In this document: piece by piece, positions 30,796-40,049 of the stretch
Layout of the letters: every line of letters begins with the position of its first letter
Numbering within the stretch: position 1 is the first letter of the stretch
Origin: Aquimarina spinulae
Lineage (GTDB): Bacteria; Bacteroidota; Bacteroidia; Flavobacteriales; Flavobacteriaceae
Direction: 5' to 3'
Length of the DNA: 64,000 bases
NCBI RefSeq assembly: GCF_943373825.1
Contig: NZ_CALSBP010000002.1
Coordinates: 481,001-545,000 of the forward strand
Translations under genes and position numbers: made by a program
The notes under the pieces: model-generated
What the model was told of the DNA's origin: nothing
Database searches by the model: none
Seen by the model: the letters and a program-made list of their open reading frames with translations, nothing else

Positions 30796-31410
30796 TTGGA
30801 AATAAAAGACACATATAAAACAATTAACACTCCTGGAGAGGAAGCTCTTTTTAAAGATAGGAATAGCAAGTTTTTTGGATATACATTTCCTATTACTACA
30901 GAAGAGGATGCCAAACATATTATTGCTGATCTTAAAAAGAAACATCACGCTGCCCGACATTGGTGTTATGCATGGAAAATAGGGACCGAACCTGCCACAT
31001 ACCGTATTAATGATGATGGCGAACCTTCTAATTCTGCGGGCCAACCCATCTATGGTCAGATCCTATCTTTTGATGTTACTTATATACTAATTGTTGTAGT
31101 GCGTTATTTTGGAGGTGTCAAATTGGGAGTTGGCGGATTAATTAGTGCCTATAGAACTGCTGCTCAATTAGCACTTGAAGCTTCAGATATAGTCGAAAAA
31201 ACAATTAATATTGATTTTGTACTTATTTTCGAATATAAAGACATGAATAAAGTGATGAGGATTATTAAAGAACATACTTTAAAAATCACGAAACAAGATC
31301 ATAAATTGAATTGTAAAATTCATATTTCGGTAAGAAAAAAGTTTGCAGATAAAATAAAAGATGTTTTTTCCCCGTTGTATGGTATAGAAATTAGAAAAAC
31401 ACAAGGTTAA
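30796..31410 (+). CDS. YigZ/IMPACT family protein
   Basis: A 204-residue protein of the UPF0029/IMPACT family. The N-terminal domain shows KDRNSKFFGYTFPI, HHAARHWCYAWKIG, INDDGEPSNSAGQPI and VVRYFGGVKLGVGGLISAYR, the most conserved family stretches; the C-terminal domain is the smaller DUF1949-like part. I prefer TTG 30796 (MEIKDTYKTINTP), ten bases after the EamA stop, over TTG 30769 inside that gene. The biochemical role in bacteria is poorly defined. Its stop overlaps the convergent thioesterase gene by 4 bp. Confidence 0.88.
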   Translation: MEIKDTYKTINTPGEEALFKDRNSKFFGYTFPITTEEDAKHIIADLKKKHHAARHWCYAWKIGTEPATYRINDDGEPSNSAGQPIYGQILSFDVTYILIVVVRYFGGVKLGVGGLISAYRTAAQLALEASDIVEKTINIDFVLIFEYKDMNKVMRIIKEHTLKITKQDHKLNCKIHISVRKKFADKIKDVFSPLYGIEIRKTQG

Positions 31411-31811
31411 TAGTTTTTTATTTTTTCAAGCAAGTAAGAGGGACATGGAATAGGCTTTCTTGTTTTACTATCAACAAAGACTAAAGTTGTAGATGCTGTT
31501 GTTAGTAATTCATTATTTTTATTAAAAATCTCAAAATCGAAAACGATTTTTGCTGTAGGAATTTTCTTCAGCGAAGTTTTAACAATTAATTCATCGTCGA
31601 AAAAGGCAGATTTCTTAAATTTAAAGTCTAATGTAAACACAGGAAGCATAACGCCATTTTCTTCCATTGATTTATATGAGACCCCTAATCGGGATAACCA
31701 ATCAATTCGTGCCAATTCTAAATACTGCGCGTAGTTACCATGATATACTACACCCATCTGATCGGTTTCAGAGTATCGCACCTTTAGTAAAGTTTCTGAA
31801 GTGATTAGCAT
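31407..31811 (-). CDS. Acyl-CoA thioesterase, YbgC/4HBT type
   Basis: A 134-residue hotdog-fold thioesterase. The active-site region RYSETDQMGVVYHGNYAQYLELARIDWL holds the expected Asp and the HGNY motif. Such enzymes hydrolyse short to long acyl-CoA or acyl-ACP; the substrate here is unknown. It is a lone minus-strand gene, convergent with yigZ and divergent from dnaA (202 bp between starts). Confidence 0.9.
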   Translation of the reverse strand: MLITSETLLKVRYSETDQMGVVYHGNYAQYLELARIDWLSRLGVSYKSMEENGVMLPVFTLDFKFKKSAFFDDELIVKTSLKKIPTAKIVFDFEIFNKNNELLTTASTTLVFVDSKTRKPIPCPSYLLEKIKNY

Positions 31812-32013
31812 ATTTTAAAAATAAGGGGTTATTTAGTTAAATTAAAAAGTAGTGATATCAAATTATGCAAAAAAAATAATTAATATTCAACCCCTAAATC
31901 GTTTTTTTTTTACATTTTTTGTTCACATATTTGTCATGCAAAAACAGTAAGGAGTTTTTCAGCAATTTCTTTTTAGTACCTTAATATAACAAAAAGTAAA
32001 CCTGACCACAAGA

Positions 32014-33441
32014 ATGAATGTAACCGCGCAATCAGTTTGGGATAGTTGTTTGTCTTTCATAGAAGACAATATTACACCTCAAGCTTTTAAAACTTGGTTT
32101 GAACCAATCAAAGCTGTAAAGCTTACGGATAGCGCTCTCAGTATTCAGGTTCCTAGTAAATTTTTTTATGAGTGGCTAGAAGAACATTACGTAAATCTAC
32201 TTAAAGTATCCTTAACCCGAGAATTAGGAGAAGGTGCTAAGTTAGTTTATGTTATCAAAATGGAAAACACGTATGGCAATAAAAAGCCATTTACCGAAAA
32301 AATCCCAAGTTCTAACCGAACTCCTGTTAACTCACAAGAAGTTGACGTCCCTATTAAAAGTAAAAATCCCGAGTTAAAAAATCCATTCGTTATTCCCGGA
32401 ATACGAAATGTAAAAATAGAATCTCAATTAAATCCAAGTTATAATTTTGAAAATTTCTTAGAAGGAGACTCTAACCGATTAGCTCGTTCTGCAGGTATGG
32501 CTGTAGCCAATAAACCTGGAGGCACCTCTTTTAACCCTTTACTTATTTTTGGAGGAGTTGGTTTAGGAAAAACACACCTGGCTCATGCCATCGGTGTTAA
32601 CATAAAAGACAATTATCCAGAAAAAACAGTCCTATATATTTCTGCCGAAAAATTCACACAGCAATATATAGAATCTGTAAAAAAGAATAACAGAAACGAT
32701 TTTATTCATTTTTATCAGATTATCGATGTTTTGATTGTTGATGACATTCAACTATTATCTGGTAAAGCAGGAACTCAAGATGTATTCTTTCATATTTTCA
32801 ACCATTTACACCAAAACGGAAAGCAAGTAATTCTAACAAGTGACAAAGCTCCTGTAGATATGCAGGATATAGAACAACGATTACTTTCTCGTTTTAAATG
32901 GGGATTATCTGCAGAATTACATCAACCTGATTTCGAAACCAGAATTTCGATTATTAAAAACAAACTGTATCGTGACGGCGTAGAAATGCCTGAAGAAATA
33001 GTTGAATTTCTAGCAAACAATATTAAAACCAATATTCGAGAATTAGAAGGCGCAATTATATCATTAATAGCTCATTCTTCTTTTAACAAAAAAGACATCA
33101 CAATAGACCTTGCCAAAGCCATAGTAGACAACTATGTTAAAAACACAAAACGCGAGGTATCTATTGATTACATCCAAAAGGTAGTAAGTGATTATTTCCA
33201 AATGGATGTAGAAACACTACAATCAAAGACTCGAAAACGTCATATTGTGCAAGCAAGACAACTAGCTATGTTTTTTGCCAAAAAACTAACCAAAGCCTCT
33301 TTAGCCAGTATTGGTACACAAATAGGAAAAAGAGATCACGCTACTGTCCTACATGCCTGCAAAACAGTAGACAACCTATCATCTACAGACAAGCAATTTA
33401 GAAAATACGTAGAAGATTTAGGAAAGAAGCTCACACTATAA
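32014..33441 (+). CDS. dnaA: Chromosomal replication initiator DnaA
   Basis: Binds the origin and opens it for replication. The 475 residues show all four domains: an N-terminal interaction domain (VWDSCLSFIEDNITPQAFKTWF), a short variable linker (about 88-135), the AAA+ domain with Walker A GGVGLGKT (180-187) and Walker B VLIVDDIQLL, and the C-terminal DNA-binding helix-turn-helix with the signature RDHATVLHACKTV. I see no cluster of DnaA boxes in the flanking gaps, so the origin does not appear to be here. Confidence 0.97.
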   Translation: MNVTAQSVWDSCLSFIEDNITPQAFKTWFEPIKAVKLTDSALSIQVPSKFFYEWLEEHYVNLLKVSLTRELGEGAKLVYVIKMENTYGNKKPFTEKIPSSNRTPVNSQEVDVPIKSKNPELKNPFVIPGIRNVKIESQLNPSYNFENFLEGDSNRLARSAGMAVANKPGGTSFNPLLIFGGVGLGKTHLAHAIGVNIKDNYPEKTVLYISAEKFTQQYIESVKKNNRNDFIHFYQIIDVLIVDDIQLLSGKAGTQDVFFHIFNHLHQNGKQVILTSDKAPVDMQDIEQRLLSRFKWGLSAELHQPDFETRISIIKNKLYRDGVEMPEEIVEFLANNIKTNIRELEGAIISLIAHSSFNKKDITIDLAKAIVDNYVKNTKREVSIDYIQKVVSDYFQMDVETLQSKTRKRHIVQARQLAMFFAKKLTKASLASIGTQIGKRDHATVLHACKTVDNLSSTDKQFRKYVEDLGKKLTL

Positions 33442-33534
33442 TGTTACATTGTTTATAAACAGATCAACACTAATAATCTAATTACATTATTAGAGAAAAA
33501 CATATACCACATCTAAAACAACAAAACAAACTAC

Positions 33535-34005
33535 ATGAAAGTTAAAATTCTAATGGTATGTTTAGGTAATATATGCAGATCCCCTTTAGCAGAAGGTATT
33601 TTAAAATCTAAACTCGACTCACGTTTTTATAACGTAGCATCTTGCGGAACCAGTAGTTACCACATCGGAAGCAAGCCTGATCAACGCTCTATTGATATTG
33701 CAAAACAATATGATATTGACATCACAGACCAAAGAGCTGCCCAATTTAAAATTAGTGATTTCACAACATACGACCACATATACGCTATGGATAGCTCTAA
33801 TTATCAAAACATAATTAATCTAGCCAGCAATGATCATGAAAAAAATAAAGTGAAGCGCATCTTAAACGAATCACATCCCAATAGCGATCTTGATGTTCCC
33901 GACCCATATTACGGAGGTGAGCAAGGTTTTGAAGAAGTCTTTCAAATGCTTGACAAAGCATGCGACAATATCGTCACAAAACTCAAAGATTCTAATCACT
34001 CATAA
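33535..34005 (+). CDS. Low molecular weight protein-tyrosine phosphatase
   Basis: A 156-residue LMW-PTP. The P-loop CLGNICRS is at residues 9-16 (nucleophile Cys9, Arg15), and the general acid Asp is in VPDPYYGG. It dephosphorylates tyrosine on cytoplasmic proteins, often those controlling polysaccharide synthesis, although no such locus is nearby. It lies 93 bp after dnaA; that gap holds the palindrome TGTTTATAAACA (33450-33461) of unknown meaning. Confidence 0.93.
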   Translation: MKVKILMVCLGNICRSPLAEGILKSKLDSRFYNVASCGTSSYHIGSKPDQRSIDIAKQYDIDITDQRAAQFKISDFTTYDHIYAMDSSNYQNIINLASNDHEKNKVKRILNESHPNSDLDVPDPYYGGEQGFEEVFQMLDKACDNIVTKLKDSNHS

Positions 34006-34255
34006 GACACAACAATAACCAAACAACGTGGCTAACATCAATATCATTTCCCGCCGCTATATACTATCATCACAAATAATAGCGTTACAATAGATAACAA
34101 TAAAAAAAATAATACTATTTTAGTATACACCCTACCAAGGGCATAAACGTTCTTAAACCTTAAAGATTAATTTATTGATAATTCACAAAATACAGATACA
34201 CATTACAACAACACTATCAACAAAAAGGTCTTTAAAAAACCAGTTAAAATAACCT

Positions 34256-34984
34256 ATGGAATTTAAACCCCTAGATCCCAAAGGAAAATTATACCTAATC
34301 CCAACACGATTAGGAGATGATGTCCCTTTAGAAGTACTTCCTATATCCATTAAAAAGGTATTAGAGCAAGTAAATCACTATATCGTAGAAAACGAAAAAC
34401 CTGCACGACGATTTATAAAAAAGGTAAGCCCCAGCAAGTCTCAACGATCTATTGTTATACATACTGTTAACAAATACACGGATATCTCAGAGATACCAAG
34501 CTATCTCACACCTTGCCTTAATGGGGAATCTATCGGTTTATTATCTGATGCCGGATGCCCCGGAATTGCTGATCCTGGAGCAGAAGTTGTTAAAATAGCT
34601 CACGAAAAAGGAATACCAGTAACACCTCTTGTAGGACCATCATCGATACTACTAGCCATGATGAGTAGCGGAATGAATGGTCAAAACTTCACCTTTAACG
34701 GCTATCTCCCCATCGATAAAAACGAAAGAAAGTCAAACATAAAGCATCTGGAGAAAATCTCTTTAGAAAAAAATCAAGCACAGATATTTATTGAGACCCC
34801 TTATCGAAATGACAAAATGTTTTCTGATCTCAAAACCATACTAAATACCAATACCAGACTATGTATTGCATGCGACATCACATTAACTACCGAATTTATT
34901 GCTACCAAAACGGTTGAAGAATGGAAAAAAGAAGAAATAGATCTTCATAAAAGGCCAACCATATACATTATACAAAGAGATTAA
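34256..34984 (+). CDS. SAM-dependent methyltransferase, tetrapyrrole-methylase fold (RsmI-like)
   Basis: A 242-residue protein with the TP-methylase fold. GKLYLIPTRLGDD opens the domain, and LLSDAGCPGIADPGAEVV matches the RsmI signature DAGTPGISDPG with changes (Cys for Thr, Ala for Ser). VTPLVGPSSILLAMMSSGMNG and FIETPYRN are also typical. RsmI methylates the 2'-OH of C1402 in 16S rRNA; whether this shorter, divergent relative does the same is uncertain. It stands alone, 250 bp after the phosphatase. Confidence 0.82.
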   Translation: MEFKPLDPKGKLYLIPTRLGDDVPLEVLPISIKKVLEQVNHYIVENEKPARRFIKKVSPSKSQRSIVIHTVNKYTDISEIPSYLTPCLNGESIGLLSDAGCPGIADPGAEVVKIAHEKGIPVTPLVGPSSILLAMMSSGMNGQNFTFNGYLPIDKNERKSNIKHLEKISLEKNQAQIFIETPYRNDKMFSDLKTILNTNTRLCIACDITLTTEFIATKTVEEWKKEEIDLHKRPTIYIIQRD

Positions 34985-35000
34985 GCCTTAGAAAAAGAAA

Positions 35001-35642
35001 CTAGATTGCTTTTGCTTTTTTGTTAGGAACAACAAAAGAAGTATCATACCCTCCAAATCGTTTCATATAATAACGAATTGTAGTACCAAAAGCATCTGCA
35101 AACCCTTCTACTCCGCCGCTACGTAAATATTTTTTTACCGCACCTGGCCCAGATAGATGAGCAGCAGCCAGAATCCCCGACTCTGTCACTTCTATCCCAT
35201 TTATCCTTCTACCAACATACCATTTTATATCCCTACGTAGTACCCACTTATTTCTAGACAGATTAGCATAAAATGCTTTTTCCTGAAGAACAGGATTGCC
35301 AAGAAATTTATTTCTTTTTACATTTTTAATACCTATCAAATCAAGTGTTCCTTTACCAAATTGATATTTCCCCAAATAACCAAATTGATTAACCACACCA
35401 TAATCTCCACGAGACTCCTTAAAAGCAACAGCCTCTTTAAACCCTATATAAGATTTACCAAGCTCTGGAGAGATAACTATATTATCGTCTTCTATTTCAC
35501 TAAAATTCGGTGCGATGTAATACAGATCCAAACCTTCTGTACTATAAGAACTAAGATCTATACTTTCTTTTGTCTTAAAACTTAGCAAGAGTATTCCCCC
35601 AATTGTAAGTAATACAGATAATCCTACTATCTTCTTTATCAT
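35001..35642 (-). CDS. Lysozyme-like / transglycosylase-type membrane-anchored protein
   Basis: A 213-residue protein. I start it at ATG 35642 (MIKKIVGLSVLLTIGGILLL, a signal anchor) rather than the GTG at 35684, which adds 14 unlike residues. The region FKEAVAFKESRGDYGVVNQFGYLGKYQFG looks like a lysozyme or soluble lytic transglycosylase active-site segment with its Glu (KESRGDY), followed by HLSGPGAVKKYLRSGG. It probably acts on peptidoglycan. It converges with the methyltransferase gene, 16 bp apart. Confidence 0.68.
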   Translation of the reverse strand: MIKKIVGLSVLLTIGGILLLSFKTKESIDLSSYSTEGLDLYYIAPNFSEIEDDNIVISPELGKSYIGFKEAVAFKESRGDYGVVNQFGYLGKYQFGKGTLDLIGIKNVKRNKFLGNPVLQEKAFYANLSRNKWVLRRDIKWYVGRRINGIEVTESGILAAAHLSGPGAVKKYLRSGGVEGFADAFGTTIRYYMKRFGGYDTSFVVPNKKAKAI

Positions 35643-35995
35643 ATAAAAAATTTCTAAGTAGCCATCATAAATGACGTCCCCCACTACTTAAATTTTTGCC
35701 GTGCAAATATACAACTTTTTTCAAAAATAAAAAGAACTAAGTGTTAAAATAATTATAATACTGAAAAACAGTGTTTTACAACAAAAAATAGGCTTAAAAA
35801 TGGTTAAATCTTCAGTAAAAAACCCTAAAAATTACACTTAAACGTCAAACCTAGTGTTTTAATCGAGAAAAAATAAATCCTCCCATTTGTAAGTAATTCA
35901 CAAAAAAGAATGCACTTTTGTTAATAAATTCGTGTTGCTTTTTGTTCAAAAAGAAGAAATTACTGTTTTTTTCCTACAAAAAAACAGGTCGACAA
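35643..35995. other. Intergenic region between mltG and the lysozyme-like gene
   Basis: About 350 bp of AT-rich sequence. Apart from the promoter element at 35704-35711 I see no gene, stable hairpin or repeat. A 79-codon plus-strand frame from 35918 mostly runs antisense to mltG and has no supporting features. Confidence 0.5.
35704..35711 (-). promoter_or_regulatory. -7 promoter element of the lysozyme-like gene
   Basis: The minus strand reads TATATTTG followed by CAC, a full TAnnTTTG match, about 60 bp before the proposed ATG. No -33 TTG occurs at normal spacing. Confidence 0.5.
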
Positions 35996-37039
35996 TCATC
36001 GTTTTACCCCCTGTTTATTAATCCAATTAACATATTGTTTTTTATTACGATTATGCTGGCTGATTGTCTTGGCAAATTTATGATATCCAAAGTTTTCTAC
36101 ATTAGCTACAAAAAAGTAATATTCATGCTTTTCGTAGTTAAGAACCGCATCTATTGACGAAATATCTGGCATCGCTATTGGCCCTGGAGGTAAAGAAGCA
36201 TATTTATAAGTATTATAAGGGCTATCCAGCTCTAAATCTTTATATAACACCCGTTTTATAATTACATCCCAGTCATTGCGATGTTTTTTAATTGCGTAGA
36301 TTACGGTCGGGTCTGCATCTAATTTCCAATTATTATTATACCTGTTCATATAGACTCCTGCTACTCTTGGGCGTTCATCTACTTTTGCCGTTTCTTTTTG
36401 CACAATAGAAGCAATAGTAATCACCTGATTTTGGGTTAACCCAATTTGCTTAGCTTTTGACACTCGGGATTCGTTCCAAAATCGTTTATACTCTTTCAAC
36501 ATTCTTTGTCTAAACTGTTCTGCAGAAGTATTCCAAAAGAACTCATACTTATTAGGAATATACATCGATAAAGCAGTTTCTAAAGAAAAATCATTTGCCT
36601 CTAAAAAAGATTCTTCTTTAAATGCTTTTAACAAAGAAATACTATCCGGCTCGATCTGAGAAGCAATTCTACCAGCAAGGTTCTCCAGCCTTTCTTGATT
36701 ATTAAAGCTTACATGTATAGGTGAATTTTTACTTCGTAAAACATTTATAATATCATTATTATTAAGGCCTTTTTGTAAAATATATCGTCCTGCCTTAATG
36801 TTATCAATATATCCTTTCCTTCTTGCAATCCTATCAAAACTGTAAATGTCGTTAACCACGGGACTAATCGTTTCAATAAGTTCTGTATAGGTAGCTCCTG
36901 TGGGGATATAGATGGTTGCTGTTTTAGTTTCAAAATTCGTATTAGGAGAAAAAACCGCCTGATAGACATAATATGCAAAAATTCCTCCTGCAATTAAACC
37001 TAATAATGCAATAACTAATAGTATTTTCTTAATGTACAT
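35996..37039 (-). CDS. mltG: Endolytic transglycosylase MltG
   Basis: Cuts nascent peptidoglycan strands near the inner membrane and sets glycan length. The 347 residues begin with one membrane helix (about 5-28). A LysM-like region follows (ATIYIPTGATYTELIETI). The YceG catalytic part has IVQKETAKVDERPRVAGVYMNR, containing the catalytic Glu, then LDADPTVIYA, SPYNTYKYASLPPGPIAMP and HYYFFVANVENFGYHKF-like end motifs. It overlaps the GNAT gene by 11 bp and ends the dapF-GNAT-mltG unit, joining peptidoglycan precursor and processing functions. Confidence 0.94.
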   Translation of the reverse strand: MYIKKILLVIALLGLIAGGIFAYYVYQAVFSPNTNFETKTATIYIPTGATYTELIETISPVVNDIYSFDRIARRKGYIDNIKAGRYILQKGLNNNDIINVLRSKNSPIHVSFNNQERLENLAGRIASQIEPDSISLLKAFKEESFLEANDFSLETALSMYIPNKYEFFWNTSAEQFRQRMLKEYKRFWNESRVSKAKQIGLTQNQVITIASIVQKETAKVDERPRVAGVYMNRYNNNWKLDADPTVIYAIKKHRNDWDVIIKRVLYKDLELDSPYNTYKYASLPPGPIAMPDISSIDAVLNYEKHEYYFFVANVENFGYHKFAKTISQHNRNKKQYVNWINKQGVKR

Positions 37040-37556
37040 ATACTAACTGATATAAAAATTCGTCTTTATAAATATCTTTTACTCGATTCCACTCTTTCTT
37101 CACCCCAACTTTATTAAACCCTCTATTTTCAAATAATTTAATACTAGTCTCATTATCTTCAGAAATATTTGCATACAATTGATGCAAATGCAAGTGAGTA
37201 AAACCATAGTTTACAATAAGTTCTAAAGCTTCTGCTCCATAACCCTTGCCTCTATTTTCTTTTTCTGCTATTAAAACGCCAACTCCCGCTCTATTATGCA
37301 TAGGGTTGAAATCAAACAAATCTATCAAACCCAGTGTAGCATGATCATTAGAACAAATAACCAATCGTAACTGTTTTACCTCATAAATATCTTTATGCGA
37401 ATTCTCTAAATACTCTTTAATCAAAAATCGAGAGTATGGAGTCTGGGTAGAGCTCATTTCCCAAATCTGTTCATCATTTTCTACAATATAAACAAAATCA
37501 AGATCTTCGGGTTCAAGAGCCCGTAAATAAATATTTTTCCCTTTTAATGTTACCAT
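37029..37556 (-). CDS. GNAT acetyltransferase, RimJ/RimL type
   Basis: A 175-residue acetyltransferase starting with KGKNIYLRALEPEDLDFVY, the common RimL-type opening. The acetyl-CoA loop is ENRGKGYGAEALELIV, and the end has YANISEDNETSIKLFENRGFNKVG. Related proteins acetylate protein N termini or small metabolites. It overlaps dapF by 7 bp and mltG by 11 bp, so all three genes are translationally coupled. Confidence 0.87.
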   Translation of the reverse strand: MVTLKGKNIYLRALEPEDLDFVYIVENDEQIWEMSSTQTPYSRFLIKEYLENSHKDIYEVKQLRLVICSNDHATLGLIDLFDFNPMHNRAGVGVLIAEKENRGKGYGAEALELIVNYGFTHLHLHQLYANISEDNETSIKLFENRGFNKVGVKKEWNRVKDIYKDEFLYQLVYVH

Positions 37557-38335
37557 GCAATCTCCCCTTTAAAAACCTGTTCTGCAGGTCCTATCAAAAA
37601 GATATTCTTATATCCATTTCCATTTTTTTGAAAAGTAACTTTTAGTCTTCCTCCTTGGGTATGAATATCAATTTCCTGATCATTTGTTAATTTGGTCGCA
37701 TGCATAGAAAGAGCCACTGCAGTAACTCCGGTACCACACGATAGTGTTTCATTTTCTACTCCCCTTTCATAAGTACGCACAGCAAATTCGTTCTCATTTT
37801 TCTTTTCTACAAAATTCACATTACTGCCAGCTTCAAAATAAGGAGCTCCTTTTCGTATCGCTCTTCCTTTATTTTCTACATCATAATTCGTTAAATCTTT
37901 AACCATTGCAACATGATGAGGAGAACCTGTGTCCAAAAATAAATGTGTATCATATTTCTCTATCTCAGACACATTCTGCATTTGCAAATACACCAAACTA
38001 TCTTTTATTTCAGCTTTATGCTTACCATCAATTGCAGTAAAGGTAGCCTTATCTTTTATTACTCCTAGAAAAGCTGCAAAAGCAACCAGACATCTCCCTC
38101 CATTACCACACATTGAACTTTCGTTTCCATCTGCATTAAAATAAACCATTGTAAAGTCATCCTCTTTATCCTGAGGAAGCTCTAATAGCATTAAACCATC
38201 GGCTCCAACACCAAATTTTCTGTCACAAAGTCTGGCAAACAATTTGGTATCATTTTTGGAGAGTATAGCATCTCTATTATCAATGATTACAAAATCATTC
38301 CCGGTACCCTGGTATTTATAAAACGTAAGAGTCAT
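37550..38335 (-). CDS. dapF: Diaminopimelate epimerase
   Basis: Interconverts LL- and meso-diaminopimelate, the precursor of lysine and of the peptidoglycan cross-link. The 261 residues include the two active-site cysteines: Cys76 in NADGNESSMCGNGGRC and the second in ETLSCGTGVTAVA. The N-terminal FYKYQGTGNDFVIID is standard. It heads a coupled unit with a GNAT gene and mltG. The upstream TACCTTTG promoter box is 20 bp before ATG. Confidence 0.96.
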   Translation of the reverse strand: MTLTFYKYQGTGNDFVIIDNRDAILSKNDTKLFARLCDRKFGVGADGLMLLELPQDKEDDFTMVYFNADGNESSMCGNGGRCLVAFAAFLGVIKDKATFTAIDGKHKAEIKDSLVYLQMQNVSEIEKYDTHLFLDTGSPHHVAMVKDLTNYDVENKGRAIRKGAPYFEAGSNVNFVEKKNENEFAVRTYERGVENETLSCGTGVTAVALSMHATKLTNDQEIDIHTQGGRLKVTFQKNGNGYKNIFLIGPAEQVFKGEIAW

Positions 38336-38355
38336 TATTCTTTCAATTATAAGGA

Positions 38356-38363
38356 CAAAGGTA
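38356..38363 (-). promoter_or_regulatory. -7 promoter element of dapF-GNAT-mltG
   Basis: The minus strand reads TACCTTTG, a full TAnnTTTG match. A TTG lies only 13 bp further upstream, too close for a standard -33 element. Confidence 0.5.
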
Positions 38364-38500
38364 CAAAGAATGTTATCAAAAAACCGTTGTTAATTGTGAG
38401 TTAAATTTCATAAAAAAAGTATACTATAATTGTAATTTTAAGAGTTAATACAAGTCTATTAGATTAGTATTACATAAATCAAACAAAAAAAGAGAAGAAA

Positions 38501-39910
38501 ATGAAAAGATTTTTGAGTTTATTGGTTGTAGCTATCCTAGCAGGTATATTTACTTTAGGTGCATATAAAATGTTTTTAGAGCCCGAAGCCATCGTTGTTA
38601 ATGAAAGTGAAGCCAAACCAAATCTAACCCCTGTAAATTATACCCTAACTAATACTAATGCTTCTGTTTCTGGTATTGATTTTACCACTGCTGCAGAAAA
38701 AACAGTGAATGCAGTAGTTCATGTTAAACAATATGGGATTACGCGTACACCAAGGAATTTAATGGAATTTTTTAGAAATGGCGGAGCACAGGAAAGAAGA
38801 ATTCAAGGTGCTGGATCAGGAGTTATTATCACAGAAGATGGATATATTGTAACTAACAACCACGTAATTGATGGAGCTACTGATTTAGAAATTACACTAA
38901 ATAATAATAAATCTTATAAAGCCAAAGTAGTTGGTACTGCTCCACAGTCTGATATAGCACTCATCAAGATCGATGCAGAAGAAAAACTATCATACATCCC
39001 ATTTGGTGATTCTAATTCGGCTAAAATTGGAGAATGGGTACTTGCTGTAGGAAACCCGTTCAACCTTACTTCTACTGTTACTGCCGGTATTATTAGTGCA
39101 AAATCAAGAGATTTAGATGAATCCGATGGTAAAGCTCAATCTTTTATACAAACAGATGCCGCTATCAATCCCGGAAATAGTGGTGGCGCATTAGTAAATG
39201 TAAGAGGAGAATTAATCGGGATAAATACAGCCATAACTTCACAAACCGGAAGTTATGTAGGATACGCCTTTGCTGTACCTTCAAATAACGCTAAGAAAAT
39301 AATCGACGATATTATAGAGTTTGGTGGCGTACAAAGAGGAATATTAGGAATTACGGGGGGAACTATAAACCCAAAAGCAATGGAAACCTATGATATCTCT
39401 ACTACTCAAGGAGTAGTTGTAGCATCTGTTGCCGATGACAGTGGAGCAAAAAAAGCAGGGCTTTTAGAAGGAGATGTCATAAAAGAAATAGATGGACTAC
39501 CGATAAGAAAATTTTCGGATTTAACAGGATACGTAAACAGCAAGAGACCAAAAGATGTTATTAATGTACGTGTGTTAAGAAAAAACAAAGAACTTATTTT
39601 ACCGGTTACCTTATCAAAATACGAAATTCAAAAATATAATATAGATGATGTTGGTGTAGAAGTTATGAATCCTCCTAAAGGATATTTAAACAATTTTAAA
39701 CTTGATCATGGAGTCGTAATTAGCAAAGCACTAAGTTCGAGAATGAAAAGATACAATCTGGAAGGTCTTATTATTAGCGAAATAGACGGAAAAAAAGTAA
39801 AGAATGTTATTGAAGTAAAAGAAATAATTGAAAATAAATACAAAGATGAAGATATCACCATTAGCCTGGTAGACAGAAATGGTCAGAAAAGAGAATTTGT
39901 ATTTCAATAA
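38501..39910 (+). CDS. degP: Periplasmic serine protease, DegP/HtrA family
   Basis: A 469-residue envelope quality-control protease and chaperone. An N-terminal membrane or signal segment (about 4-24) exports it. The trypsin-like domain has the catalytic triad His121 (NNHVID), Asp151 (SDIALIK) and Ser227 (GNSGGAL). One PDZ domain is clear at about 275-370 (GVVVASVADDSGAKKAGLLEGDVIKEIDG). A second, weaker PDZ-like region follows to the end (GLIISEIDGKKVKNVIEVKE). It is a single gene closed by a strong terminator. Confidence 0.94.
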   Translation: MKRFLSLLVVAILAGIFTLGAYKMFLEPEAIVVNESEAKPNLTPVNYTLTNTNASVSGIDFTTAAEKTVNAVVHVKQYGITRTPRNLMEFFRNGGAQERRIQGAGSGVIITEDGYIVTNNHVIDGATDLEITLNNNKSYKAKVVGTAPQSDIALIKIDAEEKLSYIPFGDSNSAKIGEWVLAVGNPFNLTSTVTAGIISAKSRDLDESDGKAQSFIQTDAAINPGNSGGALVNVRGELIGINTAITSQTGSYVGYAFAVPSNNAKKIIDDIIEFGGVQRGILGITGGTINPKAMETYDISTTQGVVVASVADDSGAKKAGLLEGDVIKEIDGLPIRKFSDLTGYVNSKRPKDVINVRVLRKNKELILPVTLSKYEIQKYNIDDVGVEVMNPPKGYLNNFKLDHGVVISKALSSRMKRYNLEGLIISEIDGKKVKNVIEVKEIIENKYKDEDITISLVDRNGQKREFVFQ

Positions 39911-39940
39911 GCATTACAAAACACAACTATAATAGCACTT

Positions 39941-39974
39941 CCCATTACTTTTATAAAGTAATGGGATTTTTTTT
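39941..39974 (+). terminator. Rho-independent terminator after degP
   Basis: An 11-bp perfect stem (CCCATTACTTT at 39941-39951 with AAAGTAATGGG at 39955-39965), loop TAT, then a run of eight T. It ends degP 31 bp after the stop codon. Confidence 0.88.
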
Positions 39975-40007
39975 CACAAAAGGTTTCACGAAAACGTTTG
40001 AAATATA

Positions 40008-40015
40008 TACTTTTG
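40008..40015 (+). promoter_or_regulatory. -7 promoter element of gap
   Basis: TACTTTTG followed by CAC, a full TAnnTTTG match, 35 bp before the ATG. The -33 position holds TTTC rather than TTG. Confidence 0.55.
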
Positions 40016-40049
40016 CACGAAATTTCAAGACTTTAAAACACAACACATT

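Noticed and set aside
33470..33493. Hairpin CTAATAAT/ATTATTAG after dnaA as a terminator
   Set aside because: The stem is short, all but two pairs are AT, and no T run follows it.
35918..36157. 79-codon plus-strand frame
   Set aside because: Most of it is antisense to mltG, and the product is a low-complexity, hydrophobic and Lys-rich string.
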